Below the pieces are notes generated by a model that ran no database searches, was not told the DNA's origin, and saw nothing but the letters and a program-made list of their open reading frames with translations. The translations under genes and the position numbers were made by a program. DNA of 64,000 nucleotides from Strigamia acuminata. Its lineage: Eukaryota; Arthropoda; Chilopoda; Geophilomorpha; Linotaeniidae. The DNA is taken from the NCBI GenBank assembly GCA_949358305.1, contig OX442314.1:9417060-9481059 (forward strand), in the 5' to 3' direction. Of this stretch, positions 34,671 through 44,717 are shown piece after piece (within the stretch, counting starts at the first letter, position 1; each line of letters begins with the position of its first letter).

Positions 34671-35604
34671 TGTGCCGGCTGAATTGCCAGGTCTATGAAA
34701 GAGGTTCCACGAGGTTCCACAACGTGCCTCGTGGTCGATGAAAAGCTACCAAGTCGCCTCTCGCCCTCCCCCTCCCCCCGTCGGAGCTGGAGGAACGAGG
34801 GAACGCACCCCGTGCTCCGCGTTCCCCTTGGACGACCTCTCGAGTGTGGGGTTCAAGAGAAAACTAAAGGTGGACTCGTTCCATCAATAGTGCAGTTTGT
34901 GTTTGATTTGATCATTGCAACAAAAGCCAGAAAGGTTCAAACTGCAACAAGTGGGCCAAACAAATTGCACCTCGCTACAGCGAACGAGGAGATTGCAAAT
35001 TGGTGGGGGCAATCAACAAGTTGGAGCGGGAACAATGCGCACTTGATTCGCTTTGATTTCGGTGTGATTGGGGCTCCCTTTGGGAATAATTCGCACGGCG
35101 ATTCGAATTCCCCTTTGGGTTGGCTGCTCCTGGTGGGTTGGTTGGAAGTTTGGGTAGTTCTTGTGGGAGAAGGCCCCCTAATCAAAAAAAAATTTTTTTT
35201 TTTTTGTATAATGGAAATTTTCTAAAAAAAAAAATTTTTTTTGGAGTTTTAATTTTTCATGGGCCCCAAGTGAAGGGCCCCGTGCGGCGGTGGGCCCCTC
35301 CCCTTCCCCCCTCCCCCCAGAGTCAAGATTTTTTTTTTTTAAATTAAAATTTTGAAGACAATTTCGTTTTCGGGAAAGGGTTTATTTTTTTTTCGTGGGC
35401 CCCGCTTAAAGGGGGTTTGCGTAAATCAGTGTTGGTCGTCTTCAAGTGATTCATGCAGTGTGAGTCATTTTCTTATGGTTTCTGTTACTGCAGATGGTTT
35501 AGATTTATTGGGTTTTAATTTATCGTTTATAAAAATGTTGTTGAGAATAATAAGCGATTATTTTGACTTTTTATAAATTGTTTTTTGTCAGAATAAATCG
35601 ATTT
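34671..35604. other. GC-rich then T/G-rich DNA with gggcccc repeat words
   Basis: 34750-34850 is GC-rich, possibly the 5' UTR or promoter of the minus-strand candidate exon. 35250-35420 carries GGGCCCC words also seen at 55750-56220, a dispersed repeat. 35100-35560 is T/G-rich. Confidence 0.4.
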
Positions 35605-36200
35605 TTGTAAAAAATAATTTGATTTTTGTCCAAATATCAATTTTTGTCCAAATATCAATTTTTGTCCAAATATCATTTTTTGTCCAAATATCAATTTTTG
35701 TCCAAATATCAATTTTTGTCCAAATATCAATTTTTGTCCAAATATCAATTTTTGTCCAAATATCAATTTTTGTCCAAATATCAATTTTTGTCCAAATATT
35801 AATTTTTAGCCAAATATCAATTTTTGTCCAAATAAATCAATTAATAAATCGTTTTTTTCCAAAATAAATCAATTTTTGTCCAAATATCAATTTTTGTCCA
35901 AATATCAATTTTTGTCCAAATAAATCAATTTTTGTCCAAATAAATCGATTTTTGTCCAAATAAATTGATTTTTGTCCAAATAAATCGATTTTTGTCCAAA
36001 TAAATCGATTTTTGTCCAAATAAATCGATTTTTGTACAAATTAATCAATAAATCAATTAATAAATCGTCTTTTGTCAAAATGAATCAATTTTTAGTCAAA
36101 ATGAATCGATTTTTATCAAAATAAATCGATTTTTGCAAAATAAATCAATTTTTGTCAAAATGTATCAATCTTTGTCTAAATAAATCAATTTTTTTCAAAA
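35605..36200. repeat. 18 bp and 20 bp arrays (caaatatcaatttttgtc)
   Basis: 35620-35830: about 12 copies of CAAATATCAATTTTTGTC (18 bp). 35860-36050: about nine copies of CAAATAAATCGATTTTTGTC (20 bp), which differ from the first by an AA insertion that creates ATCGAT. Degenerate copies continue to 36200. Confidence 0.92.
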
Positions 36201-36897
36201 ATAATTCCATTTTCTCCAAAATAAATCCATTTTTCCAAATTAAATCGATTTCAATCAAAACAAACCAATTCCTATCAAAACAAATCATTTTCCCCAAAAT
36301 AACATCAATAATTAATCAATTATTTTCACAACAAATTTCCATCCCTTCCACAAAAACCACAACTCACAAAACCAACTCACCAAAACATTATTTACATCTC
36401 CATGCCGACACCACCAAAAAATCGCCTTCCCACGATCACCAACACCACCCGACTCCCTCCAACCCCAAAACCTCATCCCAACTCATCAAATTTCCACCCC
36501 GACTTCTCCAATTCCATTCTACGACCAATTCCACCATTAAATTCAAATCCACATCTTAAACTTTCACCTCCCAAACTCAAACAACCAAAGCATAACTTTC
36601 CATCCAGGTCAACCAGCTGCAAATTACTCATCTTAATCTCCCCTTTCAAAGACACCCTTTTACCCCCAAAACCCCAACACAAAACAAAACAAACTACACC
36701 CCCGACCCCCAAAAACCTCTCCCACCTCCGTCTATTCACCCCAAATTACCTCCATCCCAATTGCATCCTTGCTAACGAACCATTCAACGCTTCCTGAACA
36801 TTCAGGCGCCCTCTACCGTCGGAATCCATCCTTTTTATAACTAATTCCGTCCCCAACCCCCTCCTCACGGATTACTTTCAAACCACTTTGCCCTCCA
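36201..36897. other. C/A-rich flank, no gene
   Basis: Very G-poor, C-rich DNA over 600 bp. Long Pro/Thr/Asn frames here are compositional. Confidence 0.6.
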
Positions 36898-37425
36898 CAC
36901 CCCTCAAACCTCGTTATAACGAATTTCCTAAAATTCACACCAAAACTTCATCATTTTTCTCCATTTTTGTGTCTCACTGCCCCCCTAGTGTCCATTTCAA
37001 CACCCCCACCCGTCCATTACACCACACCACTCTCGTTATTACGAATTTTCTCAAATTCACACCAAAATTTCATCATTTTTTGTTAATTTTGTGTCTCACT
37101 GCCCCCCTATTGTCCATTTCAACACCCCCACCAGTCCATTACACCACACCACTCTCGTTATAACGAATTTCCTAAAATTCACACCAAAATTTCATCATTT
37201 TTGTCCATTTTTGTGTCTCACTGCCCCCCTATTGTCCATTTCAACACCCCCACCCGTCCATTACACCACACCACTCTCGTTATAACGAATTTTCTAAAAT
37301 TCACACTAAAATTTCATTATTTTTGTTAATTTTGTGTTCCACTGCCCCCCTATTGTCCATTTCAACACCCCCACCCGTCCATTACACCACCCCACCCTCG
37401 TTACAACAAATTAACTCAAAAATCA
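36898..37425. repeat. 122 bp tandem repeat, ~4.5 copies, with Tigger-like termini
   Basis: CTCGTTATAACGAATTT recurs at about 36910, 37032, 37154, 37276 and 37397 (period 122). Each unit continues AAAATTCACACCAAAATTTC ... GTCTCACTGCCCCCCTATTG ... CCGTCCATTACACCACACCA. The start of each unit equals a Tigger-type terminal sequence, so the array is probably derived from a MITE end plus flanking DNA. Confidence 0.9.
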
Positions 37426-37711
37426 AAGCAAAACTTTGTCAAAAATTCAAATTTCTCTCCAATTTTGTGTTTCCCTGGCCCCTATTGTCCGCTTGGCGAC
37501 CCCCACCCGTCGATTGCACCTATTCCCCCTTAAAATTACTCATTTTACATCCAGATCCCTTTTAAAGAGGGGGTTGCCACCCTCCCGTCTTGATCCAGTG
37601 CCTGGATGGCCGGGAAAGTCGCCTCGAGGCACCCAGGGACGCCGAGGGACGTTGAGATATTAGTGCCACGCCCACCGGCATAGGCGGAGTTGCGAGCAGC
37701 GGGTGCAAGCA
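37426..37711. other. Unique, partly GC-rich, no gene supported
   Basis: 37560-37690 is GC-richer with conflicting frames on both strands. No domain seen. Confidence 0.35.
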
Positions 37712-38178
37712 CCTGTGGCGTTGTTTTTCCGTTACAAAGTTGTACAAGTGTTGTCTGGCTTTGGTGAATCATCTTAAATGTGGCGTCATTTTCGTTCGGA
37801 TCGTGGGGAGCAGAATGGGGGAGTAAAGGGGATGTTTTAACACGTCTCGACTTGCATTGGAAAATTGAAATAATAACTTAAATGCAGGAAGTGAGCTTAT
37901 TCATGCCAAATAATCTGTTTTGCTACGATTTAACCAAGAGGAACAACAACATTTCGTTTATTTCTCGCGATTTGCGATGTTTTTTGGTACAACCTGATGT
38001 TGGATGACGAAATGTGGCATTTAATTGTTGTGGTTGGCTTTCATTTGAATAAGTGGAGCTGTTATTAAAGAATGGAGTGTTTTGAAATTTTTTTTGTGTT
38101 GTAATACCACTTTTAGTGAGGGTGTGTTGGAATTTTGGGGCCGGAAATGTCAGTTTTCAAGATATTCTGAAGGTTATT
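37712..38178 (+). repeat. Dispersed repeat family B, copy 2
   Basis: Reverse complement of 14390-14885, e.g. GGTGAATCATCTTAAATGTG, GAGCAGAATGGGGGAGTAAA, CGAAATGTGGCATTTAATTG. Its right end abuts a Tigger-type element at 38180. Confidence 0.85.
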
Positions 38179-38179
38179 A

Positions 38180-38884
38180 CGGTCGAAACTCTTTATAACG
38201 AATCGCAAGGGACCGAAAAATCGATTTGTTATAACGAGAATTCGTTATAGCTGGACCCCGGATATTTATGCAAAATAAAATTCGTTTTATGCGCATAAAA
38301 TACGCACCAAAAATTACATTTTACGCAAAACAAAAATAAAAATATGCAAAATAAAAAAATTTATTCGAGTGAAATCAGGTGTAATAAACTTAATGCCGTT
38401 TCAAAGTGTTCTTGATGTAAATAAATTATAATTAGTAATCACAATTTTTTTTTTATTTGTTTATTTGTTTATTTCTTAAAACTTTTTCCAGACACTAATT
38501 TAGTGACTTCCCCTGGTGTCTGTTTTTGGCAAAATCCTCAGTTTCCCTAACGCAAGCATACGTACACGACACGTGTCTTAAAAAAAGACAAAGTTACTTA
38601 CATGTTAAATATCGTTAAAAAAAGACATAAATCGCCGTTTTTCCCCGGAAAAATGGCAATTTACGCATTTATTTACCGATTATCACGAAATATGCAATTT
38701 AAGCCAATTTCGGCTTTTTATTCAATATAAATATATTCGATGCATTTATACATTTATCCGGGGTCTAGATAACAAATTTTTTTAACATCGTGTTCTATGG
38801 CCAGCCAACCAAACCAGCCATTTTTAGGTATTCGTTATATCGATAATTTGTTATATCGCGATTCGTTATAAAGAGTTTCGACTG
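38180..38884. mobile_element. pogo/Tigger-type non-autonomous element, 705 bp
   Basis: Begins CGGTCGAAACTCTTTATAAC and ends TTATAAAGAGTTTCGACTG, with TA on both sides (38178-38179, 38885-38886). The terminus is the same as that of the element at 61568-62093. No transposase frame. The interior is shared with 31945-32342. Confidence 0.85.
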
Positions 38885-38886
38885 TA

Positions 38887-41310
38887 TAATGATTTCTCTA
38901 TTGCATTCCTGGTTACGCCACTGGTTTCTCGTAATTTAATATTTTGTTAGAAAAAAAATGCCAAGAGTCCATTCAATCTTGCAAACAGCACAGTGAAGCC
39001 CACTTTGCCAAAATGTAAATTTAGTATAAAATAAAAAACATTTTTCCATACTTTGTTATTTCCAGGGTCCAGTGATGACATTTCAGCATTTTTAATTGAA
39101 TCCAGTCAAGTGTTGTTGTTCTTTTCCTGTTGTTTTCTTTCCTAGCGTTAAATGGAAAAAATTTGATTGAATTAATTGCTGTTTTTAATTTTCATTATAG
39201 CGAGGTTCTCTGCCTAATTGATTGACCAAACAAGCGAGGTTATTTTGATTGCAGCTATGATCAAATTTGTTTTTTATTTTTATTCGTCTTCCACTTTCCT
39301 AACTGGGAAAATGGAGTTGAATCAATTTGTCAAATTAAGGCACCGTAAACGCCAACAGCTGATGTCGCATCCAATAAAACGCCATCGACACAATAAAAAG
39401 TCTAATTGCATTTTTCATCACCGACCAAAACTTCGCCATTTGAGTCAATTTTCTTGACCAATTCAAATACTTTTTAAAAAGAAAGACAAATGTCGACATT
39501 ACTTCACAACGTGGAAAAATTGTTCACCCTAATTAAAGAAAACATTTCCGATCGTATTTTTTAAATTATAAATTAATAACGGTCCATATTGAACTACATT
39601 TAACAACAATAAGAGCGAGGGTTTATTACAGGGGTCGGCAAATAATTTTAAGTGGGGTCCGGATACTATTGAAAATTTTTATCGAGGTCCAGAAAAAAAA
39701 ACTCATAATACTTACTAGTTTTAAATTTTTATTTTGACTCATTTAAGTAATTATATAAAACAGCACAGCATAGCAACAGCTACGTATGTATCTACCTCGA
39801 AAACTAGTTATATAAAAATATTAATTAAATTGAATAGGTAGGTAAGTTATTTAAAAATATTTGGCGGTCCAAGTTTCGACCTTCCGCGGAAATTTGAACT
39901 TCGTATCTCTGAAAGCTCGTAAATCGGACGTTCGTACGTTAAGGAGTTACTGTATCTAAGTTATACCACGTTTGCACTTGAACCACTTATCTACATAACT
40001 ACCTAACTTTTGGAAAGTCTTGTGTTCACACTTGTTCTAGTTTTCTACAACTCACAACAAAATGGCGCCTCTTCTCCAGGGGCGAGCGCTCTGCAGGCAA
40101 GTTTCACGCCAAACTTCGAAAGTTATCCAAATTGCTCCGCAACATCTGCAAAGACTGCAAAAATAAAAAAAAATTTAATTTTGTCGCACCCAACACGCTG
40201 AAATATATTGTTTTGCACACAACAGGAAGTAGCTAATCCTTATTTATATACATTTTATTCTATGATTTACGCATCATCATCCCACAACATGCATCACTTT
40301 TATTATTGCCGCTTCCAACTTTTAATTAAAACTTGCAACCACCTTTTTTTATCCCCCCCGAAAACTTTAAAACTCCCACACAATTTATGTCCACTTTTTT
40401 TTCCGTACGGCGCATCAAACCGGAAACTCATCGTAAACATTCAACACAAAACGGTCACGTGCAGCCACGTGCTGAGTGCCCGGATGTCCGCCATTGAAAC
40501 TTCGAGTTCGAATTTAAAATGCAAAGTTCCTTTGTATTCGTCCCATCATGCATCGCACACACGCAAAAACTCGCCACCCTCGCTACAACGACCGCACAAA
40601 CAACCACAAACCGAAAGTTAAAAAAAAAACAAAAAAAACCCAACAAGTGGCATTGTCTCCCAAAATTAACCATTAAAAAAAAAACCTCGTTACAACGAAT
40701 TCCCTTCACTCTCCACCACAACTTCGTTATAACGAGGTCGCCATGTAGACACGCGCAGTTTCCGTCCCTGTCGGACGGGAAGACGAGCCGAGTTGAGTTC
40801 CGGTGTGAACGGAGTTGATTTACAGCCCCGAGCGGACAGTCTTTGGTGTTGGCCACCGAGCAACGCCCCAGGAGATCGACAGAGGAAACTCGTAAAGATG
40901 GACGCCTGACTAAAAGCTCAGCGCATCAAGGATTTTCACTCTTTTTTACGAGTCCCAATCTCATTTGGATCGCATCCAAGATGAGGATAGGCAAATGGAG
41001 TAAAACCAGCTGACAGTACACGACCTAATCCTGCATGCCTCATCTATTCAAAATTGCTCCTGCGACTGAGCCCATCAGCAGGCCGGAGTAAATCATAAGA
41101 TGAGATGGAACAGCATGGACCCTTATCTCTCATTTTAGACATCGCAAGAAGAAGAAATGCACAATTTCCAACTATTGGAGATTTGTGCATTTAAATGGCG
41201 TCGTTCAGAGACCGTGTTTTGAGTGGAGCATTTTTCGGACTCGGCGGTTTTGGAAATTTAGCATCGTCGTGACCCCGAGTAGGTTTGACCGATAGAGTTC
41301 GACTTCGAAC
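38887..41310. other. Unique DNA with scattered TE ends
   Basis: 39629 begins a hAT-like CAGGGGTCGGCAAATAA with no right end. 40683-40741 holds facing CCTCGTTACAACGAATT and CGTTATAACGAGG ends ~25 bp apart (mini Tigger MITE). 40100-40700 is C/A-rich. No gene can be supported. Confidence 0.4.
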
Positions 41311-41527
41311 CAGAGATCTGCGTTGGCGTAAAATCCTTACCCGTTACCCGCCCGTTACCCGTCTCCAAAAAAAAATTCTCTACCTTACCATACCCTACCT
41401 GTACCCGTTCCTGAACGCGATCACGTTTGCCAGAGATGTGGCGTAAAAACTGTATCCGTTACCCGCCCGCACCCGTAGGGTACGGGCGGGTAGGGTAACG
41501 GTTACGAGTACCCAATGCAGATCTCTG
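41311..41527. mobile_element. hAT-type MITE, 217 bp, with 8 bp target duplication
   Basis: Inverted ends CAGAGATCTGC(G/A)TTGG and a long GTTACCCGCCCGTTACCC / GGGTACGGGCGGGTAGGGTA palindrome. Flanks CTTCGAAC (41303-41310) and GTTCGAAC (41528-41535) form an 8 bp duplication with one mismatch, as hAT transposases make. Non-coding. Confidence 0.8.
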
Positions 41528-41551
41528 GTTCGAACACTACAGTGCAATACT

Positions 41552-41615
41552 GCGATGTTCCGGTGTGATCTCTGTGGGTTCTTCTTGGTTAATGAAAACC
41601 AAAATAATATTTCAA
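41552..41615 (+). repeat. Dispersed repeat family A, copy 3 (short)
   Basis: CTGTGGGTTCTTCTTGGTTA then ATGAAAACCAAAATAATATT matches 13940-13980 and 3675-3710. Confidence 0.5.
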
Positions 41616-43752
41616 TCATAATAATACAATACAAAATTAAAATAACACAAACACCCCCTAGTTGGCTCCTCTGAAACACTCAATTTATCTTCTTTAAACA
41701 CTAAATGATGTCACATAGGACAGGCGATGTGACTGACTACCCCGAAGCCACTTGTTTCTTTGTTTTTCTTTTACAAATTTTGGAACTGCCACTCGATATA
41801 ACGAAAAGGCAACTTGGATAATCTTTCTCCACAAGGGGAAGCTGCGCCTCCTCCCCCTCTCTTGACCCCCACGAACCTAACCTTAACCGTTCTATTACGT
41901 GTAATAAGAGATTGGGCATTTGTTTAGTTCTAAATTGGGGTTCCGTGTCCCCACTGTTGTGTTCTAATGGAAACACGTGACCACCCGCAATGATCCGTTC
42001 TTATCAGTTTGCGTGCAAATGTTTGGAAATTCAAGAGTTTGTGGATCAAGATTGTTAGGTGGAGCAAACTGGGAACAAAAATCGTTTCTGATTTTGTTTA
42101 TTTAAATTTCGTTATAACGAGGTTTCAAATAAATATTGTAAACATCCATCAGTAAAAAGCGGAAATAAATTAGTCACCTGTATGAATTCTTATTTAAATT
42201 GATTTTTTCCAACTGCAAATATTTATTGACATAATAAAAATAGTCTTACTGACTAATGATTATTTTAAAAAGCGAAAACAATTCAATTTTTCTCTCCACT
42301 TTATCATGATTAGTCATCATATGTACACAAACACCTCCTGCTAAAAACTGCAACGCATTAGGCCTACTTTAGCATAGACGACAAAAAAAAATATATATAT
42401 ATATATATAGTGACGGGGGGCTACTCAGTTAGGGTAATTTAGGGACTAATTAGCCCAATGTAGAACACATCCTCACGTAAATAAAAATGAATTATATATA
42501 TTATATTATATAATATTTTTTTTTCTATACACGTTCAAATTTAGAAATTTTTGAACTCGTAACCCTTACCTCATTTGATGAACCCAATATTTATTTTTTA
42601 TCCGCATTGTTTCACTTACAGACTGAATGGCTCCTGCCTTACTCATGTTGCGGTTCTGACATCACTTCTGGAATTCATTTATTTTTTTTAATTTTCCCTT
42701 ATGGAAAAAAAAACGGATCATTGAACTTGACCCAGCGTCCCAAATGACACATTCAGCTCCAAAAACATTAAATTAAAAAAATAAAAAAATAAATAAATAA
42801 ATAAATGCATTTTTCACTTCTATTCAATCAAATTCATCCAAAATTGTAAATAAAAATCACCTTCACCACCCCCTGCCCCCTTGACCACTCACTCCACACG
42901 TACATTTAGTGCCAGACCCCAAACTGACCACTAATTTTCCATTTTTCACATTTATTCATCAAACAAATCTAAAAAATTCAACAAAATCCAAAATAAAATT
43001 CACCTTGACCACCCCTACCCCCTTGACCACTCACTCCACACACAAATCCACCAAACCCCCAAAACTGACCACCAATTTTCCATTCCTCAAACCCATCCAT
43101 AAAAATAAATCCAAAAATAAAAACTAAAAATTAAAAAAATAAATCACCTTGACCATCCGCCCCCCGCCCCCCTTGTCCACTCACTTCGCACGCACATCTC
43201 AAAACCAATCTCACTTCCGTGTGAATTTTTCCATTGCACAACATTTCACTTTCCCCATCAACAACAACTCTCCTCTCCCCAATCGGCGGACCACGGAACG
43301 GTCATCCACGTCCAGCACCACCCCCTCCCCACCCCCGATCTCCCAGCGGTGACATTGACAAATGAAGGCGATGGCGAGCGCCCGTCAACGCCAAAACGAC
43401 GTGGCATTTTCCCGGTTCCTGGAGGGACCGCGAACAAAAGCCGAGAAGGGGGTGCGAGGTGTCCTTGAATCAACCCTTTGACCACCAGTAGCGAACGGGC
43501 CGGCCAACAAAAGGCGACGGTTTTACCGCTCCACTTTCGCCCGCACTCGATCTGCCTTATTAAGTCGTTGATGATGTGGCAGTAAATTCGATCTGTGCGT
43601 TTAAGGCCCCAGCGCAAACGCCCCCCGCGCGGTGGCGCTGCGCATCAAAGCCGATTAAAACGCGCGAGAAAGGCGCGAAAAAAAAAATTTGCATAAAACA
43701 CCTTTTTTTTGCAAATTTTTTTTTGGGGGGCGCGAGATGTGTAGAAATCAAA
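41616..43752. other. Intergenic; C/A-rich half and a GC-rich island
   Basis: 42105-42125 has one Tigger-type end (TTTCGTTATAACGAGGTTTC), and an AT dinucleotide run lies at 42389-42408. 42780-43280 is C/A-rich. 43280-43640 is GC-rich and open on the minus strand (43258 to about 43617) with a PGTGKMPRRFGVDG-like stretch. PGTGK resembles a P-loop but lacks the usual context, and no splice sites support it. Confidence 0.35.
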
Positions 43753-43922
43753 CAGTCAAATCTCGTTATAACGAAATTGCGATATAACGAATTTTTCGTT
43801 ATAACGAAACCTTAAAAATTGGTTGTTTGGCTTGTCGGCCATACAACACCATGTTAAAATAATTCGATATAACAAAATTTCGTTATAACAAACCGATTTT
43901 TCGTTATAACGAGGCTTGACTG
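43753..43922. mobile_element. pogo/Tigger-type MITE, 170 bp
   Basis: CAGTCAAATCTCGTTATAAC ... CGTTATAACGAGGCTTGACTG, with extra internal copies of TTCGTTATAACGAA. No TA duplication is evident. Confidence 0.75.
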
Positions 43923-43996
43923 TCTGATTATGCAAATAAATCGGTTTCATGAATAATCGACAATCTACTTTTTTTTTAATTCAAAATTTGCATATT

Positions 43997-44662
43997 TGAC
44001 GTCATTGATAAGTTTCACACGGTCAATTAAATTCGTGACCCTTTTTCGATGCTGACCGATATGACGTCATTACGGGAGAAAAGGGCAAGGAAGGGGAAAT
44101 GAGTTTTGGACGGTCCGTTTCGAGTTTGGTTATGATTGATGACACTAGGGTCGCATTACATCGTCCATTTTGGTCGCATTCAATCACAACGTCATGTCGG
44201 GTCCGTAAAAAACACGTGACTCGAAAAAAATAATTTTTTTTTCTTAAAAAAAAAAAAAAATTATTTTCCTTCAAAAAGGTTCCAATGACCTCATTTCGCC
44301 GCGAGGCGTGCAACCAGTGTCTTCCACTTGACGTCACCACCGCGAGGGGACGGTTTGTTATTGTTCTTACAACGAGGTGCAACCAAACTCGCGCTCCCAC
44401 TGGCCGCGCGAGCAGATGAGGTCACCCAATCCCCCTCTCATTGGCAGCGCCTCACATCCCATTCGCAAATGACGTCACTCCACACCTGAAAAAAACTCTC
44501 AAAAACCACAAAACCAATAAAACCAATTAATAATTTAAAAAAAAAAACAATTTCTAATTTTATAAAATAAAAAAAAAATATTCTAATAAATTAAAAAAAT
44601 TAAAAACCCATTTTCACGAGGGGTTGTGCGTTTTGCGAATAGCCCCCGCCAGCATGACGTCA
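43997..44662. promoter_or_regulatory. Cluster of five TGACGTCA (CRE/ATF) octamers
   Basis: Perfect palindromic TGACGTCA occurs at 43997, 44062, 44329, 44470 and 44655. Two more lie at 45073 (intron 1) and 47745 (downstream of the gene). I found none elsewhere in the window. These are consensus CREB/ATF (bZIP) sites. They lie just upstream of the first coding exon at 44718, so a cAMP/ATF-responsive promoter or enhancer is the natural reading. A TATAAAAT at about 44561 could be a core element, though it sits in an A/T run. Confidence 0.6.
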
Positions 44663-44717
44663 CACCAGTCTAGGGATGTCATGGACTGCCGGCACCACGT
44701 GCTGACAGAGCAATGCG

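Noticed and set aside
36152-36797. Long Pro/Thr/Ser/Asn-rich frames
   Set aside because: C/A-rich array flank; low complexity, overlapping frames, no motifs.
43258-43617. 119-residue minus-strand frame with PGTGK resembling a P-loop
   Set aside because: No hydrophobic strand before or helix after it as in real P-loop proteins, non-ATG start, no splice support.
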